51,849 nt of DNA from Akkermansia muciniphila (GTDB lineage Bacteria; Verrucomicrobiota; Verrucomicrobiia; Verrucomicrobiales; Akkermansiaceae). The DNA lies in NCBI GenBank assembly GCA_945862285.1, contig CAMAYN010000003.1:1-51849 (forward strand), written 5' to 3'. The notes under the pieces were generated by a model. The model saw only the letters and a program-made list of their open reading frames with translations. It made no database searches and was not told where the DNA came from. Numbering within the stretch: the first letter of the stretch is position 1; the number at the start of each line of letters is the position of its first letter. Positions 7,727 through 16,700 of this stretch are shown here, in pieces. The position numbers and the translations under genes were made by a program.

Positions 7727-8588
7727 AATCAGAGCGATTATTTTTATTTTCTTGAGTACTTACCCCGCTGCTGACGTCTTCAGGAATCTCGACGCGCTCC
7801 CCCATTGTCATGCCCCAATGCTCCAAGAAAAACCTCTTTTCATCCAATTGTAGGAAACGGTCAGACCTTCCTAAAATCGGACGCAATGTCGTACTCAGTT
7901 GCAAGGTTACGATCAAAAACAAGATCGACCAAACCGTCACAGGGCCGCGATGGAAGCTACCAGCCGCCGCTGCACAACTTTTGATAAATCGTAGTGCGAA
8001 AAACATCGCCACCAGCCACGCCGCCACAGCTAGCATACCGATGAAACCAAACGAGCGCGTTGATTCGACAAAAATCCACAACGCCGGAGCCAAGCCTAAC
8101 AACAACATTCCCGCCAATGCCATAGCACCCGCCAAACCTAACACGACCGCCTTAGGCGAAATACGCGCCCCTGCTAGCGTGCTGAACACATACAAACTCG
8201 GGTAACAGATCAGCGCCGCAAACATCATGCCTCCTAACACTTTTACCGGTGCCGCCCACAATTGTTCATGCCGGCTAAAACAACCTAACACAAATCCAAA
8301 CACTAACAGCGAAAGTCCAGCAATGCCGAGCAACTTGCCTAACATTCCACCCACTGGCGCATTTTCAAACAACGCCGCTAAGTCCCGTGGCCGCCGCAGC
8401 AATGCCTCAAACAACTCACGCATCCCCGGATTTTCCGACAACGGTTCCTCATTTCTTGGTTCTGCACTCGGCACCACGTTCGTCATGACTCCCGCCCGCA
8501 TCGGCGGCGGCATCATCGGTGGACGGGGATTTTGTTCCGCTGGAGTAAAGCCACTGTTCTTTTCATTCATTTCATCGTTCGTATTCAT
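7713..8588 (-). CDS. Hypothetical polytopic membrane protein
   Basis: This 291-aa protein begins with a Pro/Met-rich, charged cytoplasmic tail of about 80 residues (RPPMMPPPMRAG). Five to six hydrophobic segments follow between residues 85 and 245, then a charged C-terminal tail. No catalytic motif is visible and I do not recognise the family; a Yip1-like or generic permease-like fold is possible. It lies 4 nt downstream of another unknown membrane protein on the same strand, so the two are probably co-expressed and may form one complex. Confidence 0.7.
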   Translation of the reverse strand: MNTNDEMNEKNSGFTPAEQNPRPPMMPPPMRAGVMTNVVPSAEPRNEEPLSENPGMRELFEALLRRPRDLAALFENAPVGGMLGKLLGIAGLSLLVFGFVLGCFSRHEQLWAAPVKVLGGMMFAALICYPSLYVFSTLAGARISPKAVVLGLAGAMALAGMLLLGLAPALWIFVESTRSFGFIGMLAVAAWLVAMFFALRFIKSCAAAAGSFHRGPVTVWSILFLIVTLQLSTTLRPILGRSDRFLQLDEKRFFLEHWGMTMGERVEIPEDVSSGVSTQENKNNRSDYEGR

Positions 8589-8592
8589 CGTA

Positions 8593-9384
8593 TTATTTAT
8601 TGGGTAGATTCTTTTCTGGGCGAGTGTGGAAAATGATCAATGCCACTAAGGAAAAAAGCAGCACGACCGCTGATTCCATTTCCTTGCCATCGGTAATATG
8701 TAGCACAGACCGCCACACTGATTCATAAAATGTTCCCTCAAAGGCATCCTCACGAATGAATGCCACTTTCAAATTCGGCGATCCAAAAAACGGACGTAAA
8801 ATGTAGGAAAACTGCGCCCCAAGTAAGCCATTGCCCGCCAACCAGGCGAACAAGGTCGGCAATGAGCCGCGCTCCCCATTACCGTGTAGCAATCGATACA
8901 AATGAAGATTCGAAAAAATTCCCACCGCTGCCATAAGAATGGTATGAGTGAGCAAGTAGCCCGCATGAGCGGATACCGCATTCGCTGCGTCTGGCGCGGG
9001 CGCATTCCATGCCAGCCCTAAGGTAATCGGCGCGATTGATGCGAGTAATACCCCCGCCGTAGCATTCGCCCACAATAGCGCCATCAGCGATTGCCGAAAG
9101 GATAAAGTGCCGTGCAATAACATTCCCAGCAACCCATTCAACAATCCATTACATCCGAGAGTCAACATCACCAACAGTGGCATCTTGATCGCCACATACC
9201 CGCCCATCTCTGGTGCGCGCCATGCACCTACGGTAAAACCATACGTGGCAAAGCCTACACTGGCCACCATTACCAAGCCCCATGCTCGGTTTGTTGGCAA
9301 ATTCCGCAGCCAATTGGCATCCGGACGCAATACCCGATTCAGGTAATGCGGAAAACGTTTCATGGATAATCGTAAGGCGGACAT
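8593..9384 (-). CDS. Hypothetical polytopic membrane protein
   Basis: This 263-aa protein is taken from the ATG at 9384 (MSALRLSMKRF); the ORF track starts two codons earlier at a TTG, and a Met at 9363 is another option. It has about six membrane segments. Between the fifth and last lies a loop, LRPFFGSPNLKVAFIRED, ending in an aromatic-rich FEGTFYESVW. The loop looks conserved-like rather than random, but I cannot name the family. It is the first of two tightly spaced genes encoding membrane proteins. Confidence 0.7.
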   Translation of the reverse strand: MSALRLSMKRFPHYLNRVLRPDANWLRNLPTNRAWGLVMVASVGFATYGFTVGAWRAPEMGGYVAIKMPLLVMLTLGCNGLLNGLLGMLLHGTLSFRQSLMALLWANATAGVLLASIAPITLGLAWNAPAPDAANAVSAHAGYLLTHTILMAAVGIFSNLHLYRLLHGNGERGSLPTLFAWLAGNGLLGAQFSYILRPFFGSPNLKVAFIREDAFEGTFYESVWRSVLHITDGKEMESAVVLLFSLVALIIFHTRPEKNLPNK

Positions 9385-9577
9385 AGGCAAACAACGACGT
9401 GATTAAAACAGACAATTATGAAGATTTTATGAACGAGAAATGAAAATTTCCAGAAATCACAATTTTTTTATCTATGGCTCTTACTAGAGCTTACGGCAAA
9501 AATGGCGATGATTCGTCGGCAAAATCAAACAATCTTCTTGGCAAAAAAAACAGACTCACTTATGCATCGGCAAGAAA

Positions 9578-10627
9578 ATGTCCCATCCTCCGCCAAATCC
9601 AATTCCTTCCAAACCACCGCTCGGTCTCTTCGGCGGTAACGTTCTCGTGGCAGCACCTACAAGTTGGGACGAGGCTTGCTTTTCGGCACCTGCTGTTCGC
9701 GCTATTCGCGCGGCGAGGCCAACCTGCACATTAGGTGTCGTATGCCCCGCAGAACAGACGGACTATTGGAAAAGCTTCGCAAAAATGGATCGCGTCATCA
9801 GCTACGGAGCAGGTACTTCCTATCGGGAAATGCTGCGCGAACAATCACAGAGCAAGATCATTTGGGAGAGTGCCATTCTGTGGGAAAAGAATGATGGTGC
9901 AGAGCTAGCTGTAGATTTGAAAGTTCGACAACGCCTCGGCTATCCCGCCAAGGATCTAAAAAAATGGCTTACAGATGAAGTCATCGTCGATCCCATCCAT
10001 GGCGCACCAGAACACCGTGTACAGCATTATTTACGGTTCATGGATCGATTGAAGATCCCGGTGAATTTGCCACAGCTTTTTCAACCAGTAGCCATTGTTC
10101 CCTCAAGCCAAAAAAAGGGAATCATCATTTCCCCCGAATCTGACTACGGCACAACGTATGAATGGAGCGAAGAAAAATGGATTGAATTGATCAACATCAT
10201 TCGCGAAAAAATCGATACCACTATCACGTTAGTAAGCCATCCAACATCGAAAACTCGGCTTGCAGAACGCATCGCCCAGAGCGTACCAGACATTATGTTA
10301 ACACCATTGCAAAACGTTGGCGGCGCGCTGCCTTTAGCAGCGAGTCAAGCCATGGCGATTTGTGCGGATTCTTCACTTTCCCATGTCGCCGCACATGCCG
10401 GAGCGACAGTCGTAACATTGTTTGGACCAGGTGATCCCAATTGGCGCAGGCCACTAGGTCGGCAACATGCTGTCGTGCGCCGCAAAGTGGAATGTAGTCC
10501 GTGCCTACTTGCCAAATGCCCCATGGATCTTCGTTGCCAAAAAGAACTTTCGGTAGCGCATGTTGCCATGATGATTTTGGCGAAATACGATGAGATACAT
10601 AGCGAAATGATTGGGAAAATCAAATGA
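9578..10627 (+). CDS. Glycosyltransferase family 9 (heptosyltransferase-like)
   Basis: This 349-aa cytoplasmic GT-B enzyme is of the lipopolysaccharide heptosyltransferase type. The N-terminal FGGNVLVAAPTSWDEACFSAPAVRA is the acceptor-domain signature. The C-terminal SSLSHVAAHAGATVVTLFGPGDPNWRRP is the sugar-nucleotide binding region, and the Cys-rich CSPCLLAKCPMDLRC is typical of the WaaF branch. It would add heptose or a related sugar to the lipid A core. No other LPS gene is adjacent. The last 137 nt recur in decayed form at 41532-41667. The start at 9578 fits the family; no upstream Shine-Dalgarno site is evident. Confidence 0.85.
   Translation: MSHPPPNPIPSKPPLGLFGGNVLVAAPTSWDEACFSAPAVRAIRAARPTCTLGVVCPAEQTDYWKSFAKMDRVISYGAGTSYREMLREQSQSKIIWESAILWEKNDGAELAVDLKVRQRLGYPAKDLKKWLTDEVIVDPIHGAPEHRVQHYLRFMDRLKIPVNLPQLFQPVAIVPSSQKKGIIISPESDYGTTYEWSEEKWIELINIIREKIDTTITLVSHPTSKTRLAERIAQSVPDIMLTPLQNVGGALPLAASQAMAICADSSLSHVAAHAGATVVTLFGPGDPNWRRPLGRQHAVVRRKVECSPCLLAKCPMDLRCQKELSVAHVAMMILAKYDEIHSEMIGKIK
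10491..10627 (+). repeat. Parent copy of dispersed 137-bp repeat (3' end of GT9 gene)
   Basis: The last 137 nt of the glycosyltransferase gene match 41532-41667. Over the first 105 nt or so I count three substitutions and one single-base deletion; the final 30 nt have diverged clearly although both copies end at an equivalent stop codon. Confidence 0.85.
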
Positions 10628-10898
10628 CAAAAAATGCAGCGGTGCGCGAAATTCACGCTCTCAAAGTCGCCAGAATCATCGCCACCCGCGCCGATTTTCA
10701 ATTGCATCGGCCAAGAAAAATCGTGGGAATTCCCCGCATAGGTTCTAAAGCTGTGGCAATTTTCGAATTAACCATCGACATGCAGAATCGACAAACTATT
10801 TTCCCCTTGCACCACTTTTCCATAGAGCAAAGTCCATCGTTCTTGGTGTTGCCTCTTTTTCTTCTCCATGATCATCACAACCTCAGTCCCTATTTCTT

Positions 10899-12125
10899 AT
10901 GACATTCGAAATTAACAACCGCACCTATTCCCTGCCGCCAAACCCCATTGCCGTCATCTGTCTCGATGGCTGCGCCGATGAATACCTCTCCACGGCCATG
11001 GTTCTTGGGAAAATGCCCCGTCTAACAGAAATGATTCGCCACGGCTGGCGGGGCTTTGCTCGTGGAGCATTGCCCTCATTCACCAATGTCAACAATACTA
11101 GCATCGTCACCGGCGTGTCGCCCCGCATTCATGGAATTTGTGGGAATTTTTTCCTCAATCCTGAAACCGGCGAGGAGGTCATGATGAATGGCCCAGAATT
11201 TCGCCGTTGCAGCACCATCCTTACCGCTGCAGCAGACGCCGGGCGCAAAGTTGCTTTCATCACCGCTAAGGAAAAGCTCCGCACTGTTCTCGGCGATGGC
11301 GTGGTAGAACGCGGTGGCATGGTTTTCTCCTCAGAAAAAATCAACGAAGCCCGCAAGGAAACGCATGGGATCGATGACGCCGTCGCCATCATCGGCAAGC
11401 CGCAACCAGAAATCTACTCCGGGGATGCTTCCATCTACGTCCTCGAAGCCGGTGCCGCTCTCGCCGAGCAAGGCGTTGCTGATTTCCTCTTCCTCTCGAC
11501 CACGGATTTCATGCAACACAAATTCGCGCCGGATGCCCCAGAAATCCTTGATTTTCATGAAAAAATCGATGCCGCCATCGGCCGCCTACTCGACGCTGGT
11601 TGCACCGTGGCACTCACTGCAGACCATGGCATGAATGCGAAAAATGATGCGCAGGGAAATCCGAAAGTGATCTTTGTAGAATCCTTGCTACATGAAAAAT
11701 TTGGCGAAAATCTCCGCGTCATTTGTCCCATTACTGATCCATACGTCGTCCATCACGGCGCTTTAGGTTCGCTGGTAATGGTGCATTTGGATGATGTCAC
11801 GCAGCGCGAACAAATAGCTACCTACTTATCTGGGCTGGACGGCATTACCGAGGTCCATACGCGGGAGCAAGCCGTTGAAAGATTAGAACTTGCCGCTGAC
11901 CGCATTGGTGATTTGGTCGTGCTCTCTGGGCGCGATGTCGTCGCGGGGAAATCTCCCGAACATCACGATCTCAGCGTTCTCCATGGAGGACTACGCTCCC
12001 ACGGCGGAAGATACGAAGAAATGGTGCCGCTCATCGTTTCCAAGCCACTCACCCCCGCACTCCGCCGCCTCGCCGAGGGCGACCCGCGGAACTTTGATGT
12101 CTTCTACTTCGCCTGTAATCTATAA
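10899..12125 (+). CDS. phnA: Phosphonoacetate hydrolase
   Basis: This 408-aa alkaline-phosphatase-superfamily enzyme cleaves the C-P bond of phosphonoacetate to acetate and phosphate. The di-metal motifs are present in order: VICLDGCADEY near residue 20, the nucleophilic Thr at about 62 in PSFTNVNNTSIVTG, STTDFMQHK, TADHGMN, and the late His in LHGGLRSHGG. Length agrees with characterised PhnA enzymes. The next gene, 25 nt downstream, makes its substrate from phosphonoacetaldehyde, so the pair forms a route PnAA to phosphonoacetate to acetate plus Pi. The 2-aminoethylphosphonate transaminase phnW, usually present with them, is not in the window. The 271 nt upstream hold no convincing gene. 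Confidence 0.93.
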   Translation: MTFEINNRTYSLPPNPIAVICLDGCADEYLSTAMVLGKMPRLTEMIRHGWRGFARGALPSFTNVNNTSIVTGVSPRIHGICGNFFLNPETGEEVMMNGPEFRRCSTILTAAADAGRKVAFITAKEKLRTVLGDGVVERGGMVFSSEKINEARKETHGIDDAVAIIGKPQPEIYSGDASIYVLEAGAALAEQGVADFLFLSTTDFMQHKFAPDAPEILDFHEKIDAAIGRLLDAGCTVALTADHGMNAKNDAQGNPKVIFVESLLHEKFGENLRVICPITDPYVVHHGALGSLVMVHLDDVTQREQIATYLSGLDGITEVHTREQAVERLELAADRIGDLVVLSGRDVVAGKSPEHHDLSVLHGGLRSHGGRYEEMVPLIVSKPLTPALRRLAEGDPRNFDVFYFACNL

Positions 12126-12150
12126 TCACCAGCTCACCTCCCGCACGCTC

Positions 12151-13581
12151 ATGTCATGGTCTCCGCTCCACCGCCCCGCCTACATCGCGGGCCAGCCTGT
12201 CGATACAGGGAAATCTCTTGAAGTTCGCTACCCTTACGATGGTTCATTGACTGGGACAGCCGCCATCATCGGACGTGAGCACTTAGAGGCCGCCATCCGT
12301 GCCGCGCTCGCTCCCACCAATCAAGCGCTGAGTCGCTACGAACGCTCCTGCATTTTACGTAAAGCCGCAGCGCTCCTTACCGCCCGACGCGAGGAATTTG
12401 CCCGCCTCATCACCCGCGAAACGGGCTTGTGTCTGCGTGAAACACGATATGAAACCACCCGCACCTCCGATGTCCTAGACTTCGCCGCCATGGAAGCCCT
12501 GCGCGATGATGGACAAGTCTATTCCTGCGACATCAGTCCCATGGGAAAGTCCCGCCGAATCATCACCACCCGCTACCCCGTCAATCTCGTAGCCGCCATC
12601 ACGCCCTTCAATCACCCGCTCAACCAAGTCGCCCACAAACTAGCACCAGCGATAGCCGCAGGCGCACCCGTAATTCTCAAGCCCTCGGAACGCACTCCGC
12701 TCACGGCTCTGACCTTAGCTGAACTTCTCTACGAGGCGGGGCTCCCCGGCTGGATGCTTTCCATGTTCATCGGTGCGCTCGATGAGGTCATACAGCCGAT
12801 GATCGAAGACCCTCGCACAGAAGTTGTCACCTTCACTGGTTCGGTAGAAATCGGCAAATCCATTGCCAGAAGTGCCGGTTACAAAAAACTCTGCCTTGAA
12901 CTTGGCGGAAATTCCCCACTGATCGTGCTCGCGGATGCCGATCTCGAGCTCGCCGCCCGACTCGCATGCGAAGGCTCATTTCGGAACTCTGGGCAACGCT
13001 GCACCGCCGTAAAACGCATCCTCGTAGTCCCAGAAGTCCTCGAAGCCTTTACCAAAAAATTCGTAGAACTCGCCAAAACCTATCACGTCGGCGATCCAGA
13101 ACAGGAACAAACCATCGTCGGCACCGTGATATCAGAAGACTCGGCAAAATTGCTAGAACGACGAGTGCATGATGCCGTCGCCATGGGGGCTCGCGTCTTG
13201 TTAGGAGGTAGGCGCAATGGTGCTTTACTAGAGCCTACCATTCTCACCGATGTGCCACGGGAAGCGGAAGTCGTAGCGGAAGAAAGCTTCGGCCCCTTGG
13301 CACCGATCATTGCGATCAAAGACCTCGACGATGCCATCGCCTATTACAATTCCGGCAGATTCGGTTTAAGCAGCGCGATTGTCACCAACGATCTTGCCGC
13401 AGCGATGAAAGCGGCAAAGGAACTTAAAACAGGCACCACCAATATCAATGAAGTCCCAGGATACCGTCTCGAACACACTCCCTTTGGTGGTGTGCGAGAT
13501 TCAGGACTCGGAATCAAAGAAGGCGTCACGGAAGCAATGAAATTCTTTTCCCACACCAAAACCTTTTCGTTTCCGTGGTAG
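12151..13581 (+). CDS. phnY: Phosphonoacetaldehyde dehydrogenase
   Basis: This 476-aa NAD(P)-dependent aldehyde dehydrogenase would oxidise phosphonoacetaldehyde to phosphonoacetate. The ORF track begins at 11890 inside phnA; the ATG at 12151 (MSWSPLHRP), 25 nt after the phnA stop, gives the expected family length. The catalytic Glu lies in CLELGGNSPLIV and the nucleophilic Cys in NSGQRCTAVKRI; the cofactor region PFNHPLNQVAHK and late FGGVRDSGLG are also clear. The family contains many substrate types, and the specific call rests on adjacency to phnA plus overall similarity. Start choice is fairly certain. Confidence 0.88.
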   Translation: MSWSPLHRPAYIAGQPVDTGKSLEVRYPYDGSLTGTAAIIGREHLEAAIRAALAPTNQALSRYERSCILRKAAALLTARREEFARLITRETGLCLRETRYETTRTSDVLDFAAMEALRDDGQVYSCDISPMGKSRRIITTRYPVNLVAAITPFNHPLNQVAHKLAPAIAAGAPVILKPSERTPLTALTLAELLYEAGLPGWMLSMFIGALDEVIQPMIEDPRTEVVTFTGSVEIGKSIARSAGYKKLCLELGGNSPLIVLADADLELAARLACEGSFRNSGQRCTAVKRILVVPEVLEAFTKKFVELAKTYHVGDPEQEQTIVGTVISEDSAKLLERRVHDAVAMGARVLLGGRRNGALLEPTILTDVPREAEVVAEESFGPLAPIIAIKDLDDAIAYYNSGRFGLSSAIVTNDLAAAMKAAKELKTGTTNINEVPGYRLEHTPFGGVRDSGLGIKEGVTEAMKFFSHTKTFSFPW

Positions 13582-13710
13582 AGTGAGATTTTTACCTCAA
13601 ACGATGAGTATTTTACCTTAAACAATGCCTTTTCTATTCATGAAGGCGATTTTCAACGCTTGACTGGAAGTGATTCGCTGGGCTGGGCGGATGAAATCCG
13701 TCGCCACGAT

Positions 13711-13744
13711 AGAAAAACCCCGATGCTGTTACCAACATCGGGGT
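13711..13744 (-). terminator. Intrinsic terminator between phnY and the beta-strand-repeat gene
   Basis: ACCCCGATG (13717-13725) pairs with CATCGGGGT (13736-13744) around a 10-nt loop. Read on the minus strand the stem is followed by TTTTT, a good intrinsic terminator 41 nt after the stop of the large minus-strand gene. On the plus strand the tail TCTATTGTTTTG is less regular but may also stop the phnA-phnY transcript. Confidence 0.8.
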
Positions 13745-13784
13745 CTATTGTTTTGTTCAGGTTATTGTTATCGCAGAGCAAAAA

Positions 13785-16700
13785 TTACGCTTGTTTGCGG
13801 CGGCGGCTGAGCAGGCCGAGGCCTACGAGTCCGCCGATGAGCAAGTTGGATGCTTCAGGAACAGCAGTCCAAGTGAGGGTGCTGCCAGTGATGGAGAATC
13901 TTCCTCTATCCGCAACGAGACCATTCGACGCTACATCAGTGCCGCTGAACGTTGAAAAGATGCCCTCGTAAGATTTATTGAAAACATCTGTCCATTGCTT
14001 GGTGCTTGCCCAGAATGAATCCGAATAGGGTGTGCTTGAGGTAATGTTAAAGGTAGCACCAGAACCAGTAAGCGTTCCACCGACGATAACTTGATCGTAA
14101 ACAGGTGTTTCTCCCGTGGTGATTTCCCACTGGAAAACCGAGCCGGGGTTGTAGGCAAGATCACCAGTTACGTTTTGTGTGCCTGGGCTATTGCCAGGAG
14201 CGTGTGTGCCACTCACAGTCACGTTTCCGCCGATTGTGCCAGAGCCGCCAAGAGTTGCACCAGAATCCACAGTGAAGGCACTGGTGCCCGTGCTGCCGTT
14301 GACGATTAGAGAGCCAGCATTGATGGTGGTGGCTCCCGTGTAGGTGCTATCAGCTGTAAGAGTGGTGACACCACTGCCATTATGCAAAACAGCTCCAGAA
14401 CCTGAGATCGCATGATCAAAAATCAGGCTCTCGGTTCGATTGAAGTTGACTGTTCCGTTGTTTACTACCGTGGCCGATGTGCCATTAATGTCACCTGTGG
14501 CATTGGCATTGCCGAATTGCAAGGTGGCATCTGTCGCGATCGTCACGCGTGCAATGTCTAGTGCATTCTCCGCACGTAGCGTGCCCGCATCGATAAATAT
14601 ATCGTCGAGTTTATCCGTAGTGCCGGTAATGACGAGGGTTCCCGTTCCTTGTTTGCGGAACGTATCATTTCCTCCAGCACCAGAAGATCCATCATCTCCT
14701 AAAATCGCCCCAGCAATCGTTCCAGTGAAGCCTTGGGTATCGATTCCGATGAAATTATCGATGACGAGTTGGCGTCCCGAATCGAGGGTGATGTTATCAG
14801 CACCGAAGATCAGCCTGTCAACGGCAGCGTCCGCACCGTCGAGGTAGATGTCACCACCCGCTACGCCCAGCGCACCATTGCTGGTGAATTCTAATCCGCC
14901 CACATCGAGGTCAATGGTGTAGGCAACAGTACCCGCAGTATTTCGCGCACTATTCGCTGGCGCGATAGTACCACTAAAGTTATTACTAGAGTTAGTCAAT
15001 TTGATGGTAAATGCCCCCTGCTTCTCAAAGGAAACAAGAGCGGTATCGGAACCGTTGACGATCAATCCATCAAAGGTTGAATTTTCTGTTGGCTCCACAG
15101 CGATCCGAGCGGTTGTAGCGGCGGCGTTGTTGGTTACCGTTCCTGTTCCGAGTAGGCTACCGATGCCTTCGTTAAATCCGTTAAGATCTAAGATACCAGA
15201 GGAGTTAATTGTCACAGTCGCAGACCCGGCGACCAAACCGTTATCAACGGTTCCAGGTCTTAGTGTGCCAGCATTGATAATGAAGTTACCAGAGTGTCCA
15301 TTTCCTTGTAGAACCAGAGTGCCGGAACCATCTTTCGTGAGGGTTCCGGAACCAGTCATGGTGTTGTTGAGTGTGAGAGTCGTGCCACTAGCTGTGTTGA
15401 TCGTGCCGTTGGTAGCTCCTACGTTCACTGCGCGTCCTGCGTCATCGATGGCAAATGTCGCGGTTGATTCTAGTGTGCCGCCGTTTAAAACGACGTTGCC
15501 ACCAGCGAGTCCGCCAAGGTTCGACTCACTACCAACACTCACAGTTCCAGCATTGATAGTGGTGATGCCAGTGTAATCGTTGTTGGTGGAAATGGTGAGT
15601 TTGCCAGTCCCCGACTTAGTGAGTCCGGTAGCACCACTGATCTTACCACTGCCGCTGAATGTGTAATCATTGCTTGCGTTCACAACCACAGATTCGGGGA
15701 GTGCCGTAGCTGTCAAATCAACGGTAAAGTTCGTAGCAGTATCATCGAATAATATCGTGTCAGTATCGATAAAATTGGTTGCCGTGCCTGCGGTGACGAG
15801 TTGCCAGTTATTTGTGCCGCCTACACCAGCAGATGAACCAAGATCCCATGTGGTGTTGGTGCTTCCTGTCCATTTCACCGAATCTGTCCCTGTGATCTCG
15901 ACATCAATTTTTGTATTTGTGGTGTCATAGACAAGTGATCCGAGTGTACGACCTTGCAAGCTAAGACCAAATCCAGAACTGATGCCCGTTCCCGTATAGT
16001 CAATGAGGGTGTATAAACCATTAGCCATAGGCTGCGCATTCGTGAACCGTAGCGTTGGCGTCCCTGCTGTGACCAAACCATCGGTGCCACTGACGATCAT
16101 TAATGGAGCAGTGCTCACCGTAGCGGAATCGATTTCGAAGTGCAGCGTGGAAGTGCCAGAGAGATTGACGCTGGGAGCGGTAAAGCTAGCATCTCCAATG
16201 CCGCCATTAACGATAAGTGAAGTGCCAGCGGAGCTGACGTAGTTACGCGTAGAGCTGACTGGGTTGACGCGCAGACCTCCTGCCGTGATGTTCGTATTGC
16301 CCGTGCCTCCAAGAGCACCAGTAAAGGATACGGTACCTGCACCAAGTTTCGATAAGGTGCCATCGCCAGAAAGAGCGCCGCTTAAGGTAAGGTTAGCATT
16401 TGCGTTGGTGACATTGATGCTGCCGCCGCCTGCATTAACAGCAAATGTTCCAGCTCGACTGGCAGAGGTGCCTTGGTATTCAAAAATGCCTGATGTGCTT
16501 GCTGATCCTAAGGTTACGTTCGCAGTTCCCAAATTCCCAGCACCCTCCATGGCAATGGTTCCTTCTTGAATATTGAGCCCACCAGTAGTCGTGCTAATTG
16601 ACGCATTTCCCGTGACGCTTACTGTTCCTACAGTAGTCTTGTTAATGGCAGCAGCGCCTCCGACATTGCGGGCACTTGCGCCACTGCCTGTCAGTATTCC

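Noticed and set aside
10624-10902. 92-aa plus-strand ORF between the glycosyltransferase and phnA
   Set aside because: It overlaps the glycosyltransferase stop by 4 nt, but its composition (His/Pro/Leu-rich end, no motif) is not protein-like; I see no gene in this gap.
11890-12150. N-terminal extension of phnY
   Set aside because: It lies within the phnA coding region and adds residues not expected for the aldehyde dehydrogenase family; the ATG at 12151 gives the normal length.
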